DNA of 64,000 nt from Tardiphaga alba (GCF_018279705.1 NZ_CP036498.1:2683001-2747000); one strand, 5' to 3'. Counted from the stretch's first letter, positions 1 through 8,876 are shown. Notes: generated from the letters alone by a model not told the origin. Numbers and translations: made by a program.

Positions 1-539
1 CTAACCCGTAGATGTCGCTCTTTCTCCGTCTCGGTAAGGCCTTCGCCCGCAACTATGCGCGGTCGAAATGACTCGGGAGAGGTCGCCACGATCTGTGCAA
101 TTTGCTCTCTCATCTGATGAAGTTCTGCATTAACTACAGGGTTGTCTTGACGAAATTGCTCATCCCTAACAGCGCCAATTGCGAATTGCAGTGCTGAAAT
201 GGCGAGCGGCGAGCAATCGGACTCGATCCATTTGTCAGCCACGTCAGAAAACATCATCAAAAGCCGGTCAAGACTCGTATCCTGCATCGGCAGGGCAGGA
301 TTGCACCCGTGCTTGTACGGGTTTTGATGCTCAAGACGGCTCTCTAGGTCGGACGGCAATTCCGGCATCTCGAAATTTAGAGTGTGCCACGCGCCGTCGA
401 TTACCTTGTTCGTCTCCATCATCAACTCGTCAGCATTGATAATGTATGCCGTGTCGCGAAGCTTGATTAATTGCTCCCGCGCGATGTGAAGGCGGTGCTT
501 TAAGGTCGCGATCTGCAAGTCTGTAGCGGTTATAGTCAT
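1..539 (-). CDS. Hypothetical element-borne protein, truncated by the window edge
   Basis: An uninterrupted frame of about 179 codons begins with ATG at 539 and runs off the left edge without a stop. The product starts MTITATDLQIATLKHRL and is rich in charged and helical residues. I recognise no domain. The ATG overlaps the TGA of the upstream Cys-rich gene in an ATGA arrangement, so it is the fourth member of a translationally coupled, left-pointing cassette that starts with a DNA methyltransferase. Context suggests a phage or island accessory protein. Because it is incomplete, the C-terminus and total length are unknown. Confidence 0.6.
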   Translation of the reverse strand, partial: MTITATDLQIATLKHRLHIAREQLIKLRDTAYIINADELMMETNKVIDGAWHTLNFEMPELPSDLESRLEHQNPYKHGCNPALPMQDTSLDRLLMMFSDVADKWIESDCSPLAISALQFAIGAVRDEQFRQDNPVVNAELHQMREQIAQIVATSPESFRPRIVAGEGLTETEKERHLRV

Positions 540-745
540 GCCGCATCTCCGATGATTCCGGCGGTCCAGTCTGCGCAGCCATGCTGAGCCCTAAGCGGAC
601 CATGTTTTTCTGTGCAGGCCACGCAGCGCGTCGCCTCGTGATCGGGGCAGAGCGGCCAGCCGGAGTAACGCATGGCGTAGCTCGCGCCTGGCTTCATGCT
701 GTTGTGAAAGCGACCGCAGTAATCGCACTTCGGCTTGGTCATCAT
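536..745 (-). CDS. Small Cys-rich (putative zinc-binding) protein
   Basis: A 69-aa product beginning MMTKPKCDYCGRFHNSM. It holds a C-x2-C pair near the N-terminus and further Cys/His in LCPDHEATRCVACTEKHG, a pattern suited to one or two zinc knuckles. The frame stays open further upstream, to 934, but the chosen ATG at 745 overlaps the stop of the Lar-like gene (ATGA), matching the coupling seen throughout this cassette. The stop overlaps the next gene's ATG in the same way. Family unknown; small zinc-finger proteins of this kind are common in prophages. Confidence 0.6.
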   Translation of the reverse strand: MMTKPKCDYCGRFHNSMKPGASYAMRYSGWPLCPDHEATRCVACTEKHGPLRAQHGCADWTAGIIGDAA

Positions 746-966
746 GACGCATGCCCTCCCTCGTTGGAGCCGGATGGTGAAAAGTCTGCAATCGGAGTAA
801 CGCGTTGGTTCCATTTTTTGCCCGAGTTGGGCCATTGCTCGTTGCTCTCGAGCGTGCAGCCGCATTCGACGCAGGTAACGATGCAGGACCATGCGTGTCC
901 GCCCATACGTTCGAGCGTGGCGTAACCTCCGCAAAACGGGCAGGGCTTCAAATCGACTAGGCTCAT
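742..966 (-). CDS. Lar-like restriction alleviation protein (zinc ribbon)
   Basis: A 74-aa product that opens MSLVDLKPCPFCGGYATLER. The early KPCPFCGG motif followed by a second pair, CVECGC, is the signature of the Lar/restriction-alleviation-like family, small phage proteins that modulate host restriction-modification systems. The ATG at 966 overlaps the TGA of the C5 methyltransferase gene (ATGA), so the two are probably co-translated. A methyltransferase plus a Lar-like protein fits an anti-restriction role for the element; that role is inferred from context, and the zinc ribbon alone is short and shared with unrelated proteins. Confidence 0.7.
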   Translation of the reverse strand: MSLVDLKPCPFCGGYATLERMGGHAWSCIVTCVECGCTLESNEQWPNSGKKWNQRVTPIADFSPSGSNEGGHAS

Positions 967-1748
967 GACGCAGGCCCTCCGTCCTTGGAGCTGATGGCCG
1001 TAGTGGGTTGCGCGCTGATTTTCAGGGCGGTCATGATCGCCCTCCCGATCGTTTCCGCGACGTCCGGGGCAACGGCGTTTCCAATGCCTCGATTACGCTC
1101 CATTCCGTAGGGAAGGCCATCAGCGCCTCCGTAAAGGCTGGATGGATTCGCCATCCGTGCTCTTTGACGAGCGCGTGCACTCTCAAAACGGTCGAGCGTT
1201 TGTAGCGACCGGTATTCTCGTGCAAAGGAATCCCGAAACCGCGTCCATCCATTGAGGCGGTTGGCGTAGGCCACAATGAACACTCGTCGTCGCACGTGTG
1301 AGAGTCCCACGGCGCATGCGGTAACAGTGTCCCAGATTGCATTGTACCCGAGGTCGGAAAGCGTTCCGAGAACCGCTCCCATCCCTCGATCAAGCAGCGC
1401 TGAGACGTTCTCCACGATAACGACGTCCGGTCCCAGCTCGCCAATGAGCCTGGCGTATTCGAACCAAAGACCGGATCTGGCTCCGTCGAGCCCAGCGCCG
1501 AAGCCGGCATAGCTGATGTCTTGGCACGGAAATCCGCCGCAGATAGCGTTGACCTCAATGCCGTCTGATCGCAGGCGATCGGCGGTGAGGGCGCACACGT
1601 CGTCGTAGCAGGGCACGCTGGGCCAGTGCCTCCGGAGGACGTGGCGAGCGTAAGGTTCGATCTCGCAGAATGCGGCGGCGTGCATGCCGGCGCGCTCAAG
1701 GCCGAGCGACATTCCGCCAATCCCGCTGAATAGGTCGAGCACATTCAC
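963..1748 (-). CDS. DNA (cytosine-5-)-methyltransferase
   Basis: A 261-aa C5-cytosine methyltransferase. Conserved motifs appear in order: I (LDLFSGIGG, residues 4-12, SAM binding), IV (GGFPCQDIS, catalytic Cys near residue 75), VI (VENVSALL), VIII (RRRVFIVA) and X (GIGNAV). The target-recognition region is short, as is usual for phage-encoded solitary enzymes. The start is GTG at 1748, preceded by an AGGGGGAG ribosome binding site. No restriction endonuclease is adjacent, so it is likely an orphan methyltransferase that protects the element or affects regulation. It leads a four-gene coupled cassette with the Lar-like gene. Sequence specificity cannot be predicted. Confidence 0.92.
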   Translation of the reverse strand: MNVLDLFSGIGGMSLGLERAGMHAAAFCEIEPYARHVLRRHWPSVPCYDDVCALTADRLRSDGIEVNAICGGFPCQDISYAGFGAGLDGARSGLWFEYARLIGELGPDVVIVENVSALLDRGMGAVLGTLSDLGYNAIWDTVTACAVGLSHVRRRVFIVAYANRLNGWTRFRDSFAREYRSLQTLDRFESARARQRARMANPSSLYGGADGLPYGMERNRGIGNAVAPDVAETIGRAIMTALKISAQPTTAISSKDGGPAS

Positions 1749-1759
1749 GAAACTCCCCC

Positions 1760-1788
1760 TTGACGAATAGGGCCAATGGCCCTATATC
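1760..1788 (+). promoter_or_regulatory. Promoter with embedded palindromic operator
   Basis: A -35 box TTGACG (1760-1765) is separated by 17 nt from TATATC (1783-1788). The spacer and -10 hold the near-perfect palindrome ATAGGGCCAATGGCCCTAT (1767-1785), with one central mismatch. A repressor bound here would block the rightward promoter, and it lies just upstream of the leftward methyltransferase start. The HTH protein encoded at 1987-2196 is an obvious candidate ligand, but that is inference. Confidence 0.6.
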
Positions 1789-1831
1789 TGGACCATCGCA
1801 AGGGCAATTTTGTCCGGTGATGGAGATGAAA

Positions 1832-1990
1832 ATGGGCAGCCGCAAAACGCAGACCGTCAAGGACGTCAAAGAGACGTTCGGACAGATCAAGAAGGCCGAT
1901 GCGCGAGAGGCTATGGCCCGCGCGATGCTCAAGGTCGGAAACCTGACCCCAGAGGCCCGCGAGTACGTTGCGCGGGAATATCCGCAGTGA
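1832..1990 (+). CDS. Small hypothetical protein, first gene of the rightward pair
   Basis: A 52-aa product beginning MGSRKTQTVKDVKETFG and ending with an Arg/Glu-rich helix. A GGAG lies 6 nt before ATG 1832; in-frame ATGs at 1820 and 1826 are alternatives. It sits directly downstream of the TTGACG/TATATC promoter, and its stop overlaps the GTG start of the HTH gene (GTGA), which supports its being translated. No family recognised. It could be a regulator partner or an antitoxin-like protein, but nothing in the sequence shows this. Confidence 0.55.
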   Translation: MGSRKTQTVKDVKETFGQIKKADAREAMARAMLKVGNLTPEAREYVAREYPQ

Positions 1991-2196
1991 CCCCGGACGA
2001 ATACCGAGAGGCGATCGAGAAGCTGGGCCTCTCGCAGGTTGCGGCCGGCCGGCTTCTTGGCGTGGACGAGCGCACATCTCGTCGCTGGGCAATCGGCGAG
2101 CGGGACGTTCCGCCGCCAGCACAGAGGTTCCTGCGCTACCTAATTGCGACCGGCAAGACCGGCGAATACGCGATGAAAAAGCTCGCGACGGGATAG
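1987..2196 (+). CDS. Small helix-turn-helix DNA-binding protein
   Basis: A 69-aa protein starting at a GTG that overlaps the upstream stop (GTGA). Residues 5-40 (YREAIEKLGLSQVAAGRLL followed by GVDERTSRRWAIGERDVPP) match a Cro/XRE-like helix-turn-helix, with the recognition helix around DERTSRRWA. It is probably the regulator of the element and may bind the palindrome in the promoter about 200 bp upstream. Convergent with the integrase gene, with 24 bp between the stops. Precise family not assigned. Confidence 0.72.
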   Translation: MTPDEYREAIEKLGLSQVAAGRLLGVDERTSRRWAIGERDVPPPAQRFLRYLIATGKTGEYAMKKLATG

Positions 2197-2220
2197 TCCC
2201 GCACTGATGGGAAGACAGCG

Positions 2221-3366
2221 TCATACGACACCACCGGTGCGGCGCTTGCCGCCTTGGACCTTCACGTCGATCGCCTGCGCGTCGTGCCAGCGGGCGGCGC
2301 GGACGTCGCTATCGAGCTCGCGACGCTGGGATGCTCGGCCGAGCTGAACCTCTGACGCCGCGCGCAGCTGGTCGCCTCTGTTGTATCGGCCGGTGGTGCG
2401 CAAATCGGAGTGCGTGGCCGACTTCTGGATGCGCTCCGGTGTGACGCCGGCCTCAAAGGCCTCGCTGATGCCGCCCGAACGCGAGTCCATGTTGAATACG
2501 TTGTCCGGCACGCCGGCGTAGCGCGCGACGATGCGCCACTTGCGCCGATACTCCGAAGCGGTCCACGGCATGCCGGTCGCTTCGTTGATGATCACCGGCT
2601 CGTTGCCGTCCGGGATTTCATCGAGGAATGCCAGTTCCTCCATAACCATCGCCGAAAGGGTGAGGTCTACCTCGACCGGCTTCTGTCGCTTGCTGGTCAC
2701 GTGACGGAGGATCAGGTCATCGCTGACCTCGGACCAGCGGAGGCCGCGTAGCCACTTCTGGTCGCCCCAAACTTCATCAGAATCGCCAGGCTCGGTGAGC
2801 GGCACCCACTCGCCGATGACGTCTTTCTGCCGGAGGATGAGCTCGAACTGCAGCGCTTGGGCGAGGGCGATCGAGTGCCAGCCGACGATATGAGCCCATG
2901 TCCGGACGGCGTCCGCCTGGTCGGCGGTGATCCGCTCGGTGCGCGCGCCGGCCATCGGGAACTTGAGTCGGTGCAGGATCTGGCTAATGCGCTCGCACTG
3001 CGGGTCGGCGAGGTGGGTGAAGCCAAAGCTGAACACGGTGCGCAGCTGCCCGACCATCGAATGGGCCATGGCCACCTTGTCGGCACCCTTCCAGCCGGCG
3101 TGCCACTCAATCAGGGTCCGGCCGGTGATGTCGCCGATCGGCGTCGAGCCGTGCTGGTCCCGAATCCGGCGGAGCATCCCAGCGTGGTTCTGCCGGACAT
3201 GGAACCGCTGCTTGTGGAAGCTCGACAACGGGTCGGTCTGATAGGCATCGATGACATCGCGGAGGCGAGGGCCGACATGCCCAGACACGGCCTGGATTTC
3301 GATGACAGGGGCGTCCGGCTCGGTTCGGCCGGTCCAAACGACGACGTCGCGGCAATCGCTCTTCAT
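2221..3366 (-). CDS. Tyrosine-type site-specific recombinase (integrase)
   Basis: A 381-aa phage/island integrase. The N-terminal half (about residues 30-145) resembles a core-binding domain, and the C-terminal catalytic domain carries an Arg in FELILRQKDVIG, a box II variant NMDSRSGGI where Asp takes the place of the usual first His while the Arg is kept, then ATHSDLRTTGRY with the late His and the nucleophilic Tyr. It should catalyse integration and excision at the tRNA-Arg fragment 370 bp away. The ATG at 3366 has GAGGT upstream, inside the end of the preceding small gene, 5 bp after its stop. The Asp-for-His variant occurs in other alphaproteobacterial integrases as far as I recall. Confidence 0.9.
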   Translation of the reverse strand: MKSDCRDVVVWTGRTEPDAPVIEIQAVSGHVGPRLRDVIDAYQTDPLSSFHKQRFHVRQNHAGMLRRIRDQHGSTPIGDITGRTLIEWHAGWKGADKVAMAHSMVGQLRTVFSFGFTHLADPQCERISQILHRLKFPMAGARTERITADQADAVRTWAHIVGWHSIALAQALQFELILRQKDVIGEWVPLTEPGDSDEVWGDQKWLRGLRWSEVSDDLILRHVTSKRQKPVEVDLTLSAMVMEELAFLDEIPDGNEPVIINEATGMPWTASEYRRKWRIVARYAGVPDNVFNMDSRSGGISEAFEAGVTPERIQKSATHSDLRTTGRYNRGDQLRAASEVQLGRASQRRELDSDVRAARWHDAQAIDVKVQGGKRRTGGVV

Positions 3367-3371
3367 GGCGG

Positions 3372-3626
3372 TTACCTCGACTTCCGGTAGGGACGGGTCC
3401 GGCGGTTCGCCGGGAGGTACCGGCCGCCGTCGGCGCGTGCCTTCTCGATCTCGGCCGTGGTCAGCGCGAGGCCCTTGCGAAGGCGCTGCTCGTGCGGAAC
3501 GCTGGCCGGCTTCTGAAGGTGTTCGAGCTGGCTCACCGCAGTGCTGGCGCGGTGGAAGAGCGAAGGATTGCGGGCGTTCTCGGTCCGGAAATGGATCAGG
3601 CCGGCGCGTGCTTTTTCGAAGCTCAT
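3372..3626 (-). CDS. Small protein upstream of the integrase (excisionase position)
   Basis: An 84-aa basic protein beginning MSFEKARAGLIHFRTENARN. GGAGGGCAG directly precedes ATG 3626, a strong ribosome binding site, which favours this over the longer frame from 3650. It ends 5 bp before the integrase start, so the two form an operon. Genes in this position often encode a recombination directionality factor, but I see no clear winged-helix or MerR-type motif, so the function is unknown. Confidence 0.6.
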   Translation of the reverse strand: MSFEKARAGLIHFRTENARNPSLFHRASTAVSQLEHLQKPASVPHEQRLRKGLALTTAEIEKARADGGRYLPANRRTRPYRKSR

Positions 3627-3739
3627 GCTGCCCTCCGGCCGAAGGCGCATTCTGAACGTGCCGAAAAGCCCAATGATTTCAGTACGTGAACGGACCGGGA
3701 AAATTCAGAACGTCCGTTGACGAATAAGGCGTGAGTAGG

Positions 3740-3787
3740 GGATTTCGATTCCGAGGGTCGGGCGTTCGAATCGCTCCGAGTGCACCA
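3740..3787 (+). other. 3' fragment of tRNA-Arg(UCG): candidate attachment site (att) of the element
   Basis: The stretch reads as the 3' part of a tRNA-Arg: anticodon loop TTTCGAT (3743-3749, anticodon TCG at 3745-3747), 3' anticodon stem TCCGA, T-arm GGGCG-TTCGAAT-CGCTC that pairs fully with one G-U, acceptor strand CGAGTGC, discriminator A and encoded CCA (3785-3787). The 5' half is absent: the expected acceptor GCACTCG is not found upstream and the 5' anticodon-stem strand breaks off at about 3739. It is therefore a truncated copy, typical of the distal att site left when an integrase uses a tRNA 3' end. Identification of the tRNA comes from its structure and from memory of alphaproteobacterial tRNA-Arg. 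Confidence 0.8.
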
Positions 3788-3878
3788 TTAAACCGATGCA
3801 TCATTTGAGTTTTTCGACGCGTAGGTTTCCGTCTCTGCACGCTTTCAGTGCATCGGGGGATCGCGTTAGTCTGTCGCC

Positions 3879-5291
3879 ATGAATCAGGCGCGACTCAGGT
3901 CCGGGCTGCTCGCCTTCGTCTTTGCGGGGTGGCTTACCACGGTTTTGTTGCTGGCCGGCACGCTGGCGGCCGGCCCCGTGCTTGGTGGGCTGTCGCGCCC
4001 GCTTTTCGTGATCGGCTGCGCGGGCGTGGGCTGGCTGGCATGGCGCCATAGCGCCGCGGCGCATGTGCAGTCAGCCATCGTCCTGTTCGCATTCACGCCA
4101 TTCGTCCGGCGGGTCGTCGACCTGACGGTCGGGTTCGACCAGTCGAGCGTCATGCTGATCGGCCCGTTGCTATTTGTCCTGACGCCGCTGCCCAGCCTGT
4201 GGACGTGGCTGTCGCAGGTCGGGCGGCCGCGTAATCCGTGGGTCGTCGGCCCGTTCGTCGTGCTCGCATGTCTCGCTTACGGGACGGCGCTGACGATGTT
4301 CCAAAATGACTGGATGGCAGCCGCGACGGGGACGCTGAAATGGGGCGCGCCGGTGCTCTACGGAATCGCGCTGCAACAGCGTGCGCGGTCGGACGGCGAG
4401 CTGGTCAACGCGATGGCAGGCGCCTTCTTCGTCGTGCTCCCGATCACGGGGCTCTATGGCATCTGGCAATATGTCGATCCCCCGAACTGGGATCGGTTCT
4501 GGATGAATTATGCGAGCATCACCTCGGCAGGCTTTCCGCTGCCTTACATGGTGCGCGTGTTCAGCACGATGAACGGCCCGGCGACCTATGCCACGTTCAC
4601 GGCGACAGGAATGCTGCTGCTGGGATTCTTGCGGCCGGGTTGGCAGTCATTGTTTGCGCTGGCACCGGCGGCGATCGGCCTGCTGCTGTCGCTCTATCGT
4701 GCAGGCTGGCTCGCCCTCGCAGTCGGCGTGCTGTTCTGCATGTTCTTCAGCGCCACGCGTTTTCGCGCGATCACGACGGGCGTCGGCATTGCTGTTGCGG
4801 CCGTGTGCGCCGTGCTGTTCACGCCGTTCGGCGATGTGATCACCACGCGCCTGCAGTCCCTGGGCAGCGGCTCGGAAGATGGCAGCGGCGCCGAGCGGCT
4901 CGAAGAGTTCGTGACGCTGTGGAACATGCCCGATGCCATGGTGTGGGGAACAGGATTTACCTTCTCGGATGTCGGCGTGGCCGGTGCGATGCCGATCGAT
5001 GGCCAGATTATTTCCAGCTGGCTGACATTCGGCATTCCTGTCGGGCTGATTTCACTGGCTGCCTATCTCTGGGTTGCCACATGGAGTGTGTCCGCTGCCT
5101 GGCGCATGCCCACACGCGAAGGCGTCGTGCTCGGTGCCATCGCATTCGGCGGCATCATTCTGCACGTCCCATTGACCAGCATCGCGTCCGGCGAGATCTC
5201 GGTGCTGTTCTGGATGATTTTTGCCATGGCCTGTCCATGGGATCTGGTGGTCCAGTCTCCCGTTCCACGCGCCGTGCCCCAGGAAGCATGA
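3879..5291 (+). CDS. O-antigen ligase / polymerase-like membrane protein
   Basis: A 470-aa integral membrane protein with about 11-12 hydrophobic segments from residue 10 to 460. A large loop between late segments, around residues 195-225 (GIWQYVDPPNWDRFWMNYAS), and a second at about residues 330-375 fit the Wzy/WaaL-like O-antigen ligase superfamily, which polymerises or attaches polysaccharide at the periplasmic face of the inner membrane. Such proteins are poorly conserved, so ligase and polymerase cannot be told apart. It lies immediately right of the element's attachment site and converges on an acyltransferase gene, with 6 bp between the stops, so the two may modify the same surface glycan. 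Confidence 0.75.
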   Translation: MNQARLRSGLLAFVFAGWLTTVLLLAGTLAAGPVLGGLSRPLFVIGCAGVGWLAWRHSAAAHVQSAIVLFAFTPFVRRVVDLTVGFDQSSVMLIGPLLFVLTPLPSLWTWLSQVGRPRNPWVVGPFVVLACLAYGTALTMFQNDWMAAATGTLKWGAPVLYGIALQQRARSDGELVNAMAGAFFVVLPITGLYGIWQYVDPPNWDRFWMNYASITSAGFPLPYMVRVFSTMNGPATYATFTATGMLLLGFLRPGWQSLFALAPAAIGLLLSLYRAGWLALAVGVLFCMFFSATRFRAITTGVGIAVAAVCAVLFTPFGDVITTRLQSLGSGSEDGSGAERLEEFVTLWNMPDAMVWGTGFTFSDVGVAGAMPIDGQIISSWLTFGIPVGLISLAAYLWVATWSVSAAWRMPTREGVVLGAIAFGGIILHVPLTSIASGEISVLFWMIFAMACPWDLVVQSPVPRAVPQEA

Positions 5292-5297
5292 ACGCGT

Positions 5298-6350
5298 CTA
5301 ACGCGTGACCGCTGTGCTGGGCACCGAAGCCGTTTTGCGTCTGGCGAGAGGTGCCAGTCCCAGGGGCGTCAGCAGGTTCAGGCGCTGCAGGACGACATGA
5401 GCGATCATGGGCAGGATCACGCCGGCTGCCGTCCCCGCCAGCAAATAGAGCCAGGGCCAGTGCGGCACATTCAGTTTCAGCATCAGGATGCGGGTGCCGG
5501 AGCCGGCCAGGATGTGCAGGATATAGATCGTCATCGACATCAGTCCGACTGCGGCCAGCCAGCGGTGACGGGGCGCGTCCATCAGCTTGCAGAGAAGAAC
5601 GACGGCCGCGATGCCGAAAATGCAGGCGGGCAGCGCCAGCAGGCTGTTTGCATCCCAACCCGAGAGGCGAGCTGTTGCAGCAACGGCAGCCGCGAAACCT
5701 GCAAGAGCCGCCATCAGCAGCAGCCAGCCGGCACCACGCTGCGGCTGCCACGCGGTCACGAGCCGCGCTCCGTAGAGCCCGGCCACATAGAAAGCGAAGT
5801 GGTGAAGCGTGAGCGCGAGGTCAGGCCGGGCCGGCAACGCGCAGAAGATCGCGAAGCTCAGCAGGGCCAGCCCGATCATCAGTGCACGGCGGCGCACGAG
5901 AGCTGCAACGATGTGGCAGATCATCAGGGCGTAGAGAAACCAGAACTGCCCGATCGGGCGATACCAGATCGCGGCAAGGTCGCTCGGCAGGATCGGGACA
6001 TTGGCATCGCGTGCCATCACCATGATGACGCCGCCTTGAATGAGCGACCACAACACATAGGGGTAGGCGATGGTCCAGGCCTTGCTGGCGAGAAATGACC
6101 GTGTGCCATGCCGCAGACTGTGCTGCACGTTCAGCCCCGCGAGAAAGAAAAACAGGGGCATGTGGAAGGTGTAGAGCGTGTAGCTCATCCAGCGTGTCAG
6201 CGTTTCGTCGGGAAACAGATGGGCGCTGAACAGGCCTCCAAGGACGTGGCCGAACACGACCAGAATGACGCCGATGCCGCGGGCATAATCGATCCAGACC
6301 TGACGATCGGGAGCGTCTGATGTCACGATGTGATCGGGCGAGGGGGGCAT
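5298..6350 (-). CDS. Acyltransferase 3 family membrane protein
   Basis: A 350-aa multispanning protein. The N-terminal RQVWIDYARGIGVILVVFGH is the typical first motif of the acyltransferase 3 family (R/K-x10-H), and FHMPLFFFLAGL follows as the second. About ten hydrophobic segments come after. Members O-acetylate or otherwise acylate cell-surface and secreted carbohydrates at the inner membrane. The frame extends upstream to 6455, but the ATG at 6350 (MPPSPDHIV) leaves a family-like N-terminus; the ribosome binding site is weak for both. Convergent with the O-antigen ligase-like gene. Confidence 0.85.
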   Translation of the reverse strand: MPPSPDHIVTSDAPDRQVWIDYARGIGVILVVFGHVLGGLFSAHLFPDETLTRWMSYTLYTFHMPLFFFLAGLNVQHSLRHGTRSFLASKAWTIAYPYVLWSLIQGGVIMVMARDANVPILPSDLAAIWYRPIGQFWFLYALMICHIVAALVRRRALMIGLALLSFAIFCALPARPDLALTLHHFAFYVAGLYGARLVTAWQPQRGAGWLLLMAALAGFAAAVAATARLSGWDANSLLALPACIFGIAAVVLLCKLMDAPRHRWLAAVGLMSMTIYILHILAGSGTRILMLKLNVPHWPWLYLLAGTAAGVILPMIAHVVLQRLNLLTPLGLAPLARRKTASVPSTAVTR

Positions 6351-6584
6351 CACGGACACGATGTTCAGCGGATAAGGTTGTTGCTGTAAAGCATAGGATT
6401 GCCGCGATACGTCATCGTTAACGCAGGTGTGTAGGCTCTTACCGACCGGCTGCACATAGGTGTCAGTCTACGTCCGGGCTTGATTTTCTTTGCATTTCAG
6501 TGCCCATCTCCGGTGAATTGACCCATGTGACCCCTTGGGTGGGATCGCTGACACCGATTTGGCACCACGTTTCAGGACTTCACC

Positions 6585-8102
<1,518 letters not shown>

Positions 8103-8105
8103 GCT

Positions 8106-8194
8106 GTAGCCCGGATGGAGCGCAGCGCAATCCGGGGACCGGCGATATGCTGCTACCCTGAAGCCCGGATTACGCTTCGCGTCATCCGGGCTAC
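8106..8194. repeat. Long inverted repeat, 'GTAGCCCGGAT' family
   Basis: GTAGCCCGGAT at the left end is mirrored by ATCCGGGCTAC at the right end, and each arm contains its own smaller palindrome (GCGCAGCGC; TACGCTTCGCGT). It lies just after the ilvA stop. Related in style to the other intergenic palindromic elements of this window, but this is the only copy of this family here. Confidence 0.75.
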
Positions 8195-8334
8195 GCTCCC
8201 CATTTCTGCCTTTTTTTCGTTCGAAGCCGATGCTTAACGAATTGCTAGCACTGTCCGGCCAGAATCGGACGGCTAGGCCAATGCCCTCTCGGGCGGCGGC
8301 CTTGGGGGATTTTTCTTACCGGTTTCATGGCCCG

Positions 8335-8787
8335 ATGCGCCTTTTGTTGCTGCCTTTGCTGACGTCGCTGGTGGTGCTTTTCGTTGCGCCCGCCCATGCC
8401 GATTTGCGCATTACCCGCGACCACGGTGGCTATGTCGAGGAATACAAGGCGAAGTATGAGCGCATCCGTGAGCGCAAGGAACGGGTGATCATCGATGGGA
8501 TCTGCAATTCGGCCTGCACACTCGTGCTCGGCATCGTGCCGCTCAACAAGGTCTGCGTGACGCCGCGCGCCAGCCTCGGTTTCCATCAGGCCTATTACGA
8601 CAAGTCGTTCACCTTCGGCATGAAGGTCATCAGCCAGGAGGGGACGTCCGATCTGATGTCCTATTATCCGGCCACGGTAAAAAGCTGGCTCGCCCGCAAT
8701 GGCGGCCTCACGCCGGAGATGAAGAAGGTCAAGAACGGCATGGAATTGTGGAAGATCATCGATCCCTGTCCGGAAGAGTTTTTCTAG
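8335..8787 (+). CDS. Exported ClpP-like hypothetical protein
   Basis: A 150-aa protein with a clear signal peptide (MRLLLLPLLTSLVVLFVAPA, cleavage probably after AHA-D). The frame opens earlier, at 8230, but only the ATG at 8335 puts the signal peptide at the N-terminus. The mature part carries DGICNSACTLVLGIVP followed by RASLGFHQAYYD, a pattern I associate with periplasmic proteins of the ClpP/crotonase-like fold (COG3904-type), where the Ser in the NSACT turn would be nucleophilic. Function unknown. An inverted repeat on each side isolates it from ilvA and from the TRAP genes. Confidence 0.6.
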   Translation: MRLLLLPLLTSLVVLFVAPAHADLRITRDHGGYVEEYKAKYERIRERKERVIIDGICNSACTLVLGIVPLNKVCVTPRASLGFHQAYYDKSFTFGMKVISQEGTSDLMSYYPATVKSWLARNGGLTPEMKKVKNGMELWKIIDPCPEEFF

Positions 8788-8796
8788 CGCGGGAAT

Positions 8797-8876
8797 GTAG
8801 GGTGGGCAAAGCGCAGCGTGCCCACCTCAAACAGCCGTGCACTTGAAGGTGGGCCCGCTGCGCTTTTCCCACCCTA
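8797..8876. repeat. Inverted repeat, 'TAGGGTGGGCAAAG' family, copy 1
   Basis: TAGGGTGGGCAAAGCGCAGC is mirrored about 60 nt later by GCTGCGCTTTTCCCACCCTA. Inner hairpins (GGTGGGC/GCCCACC) are present. The right end supplies the stop codon of the convergent TRAP permease gene (8874-8876). Two further copies lie at 15237-15325 and 26776-26862. Confidence 0.85.

Noticed and set aside
1745..2224. A 159-codon minus-strand frame opposite the HTH operon
   Set aside because: The plus-strand pair has a promoter, a ribosome binding site and a GTGA overlap with a recognisable HTH; the minus frame has none of these.
3690..3787. A complete tRNA-Arg gene at the element end
   Set aside because: The 5' acceptor strand, D-arm and 5' anticodon strand are missing, so only the 3' part is present.
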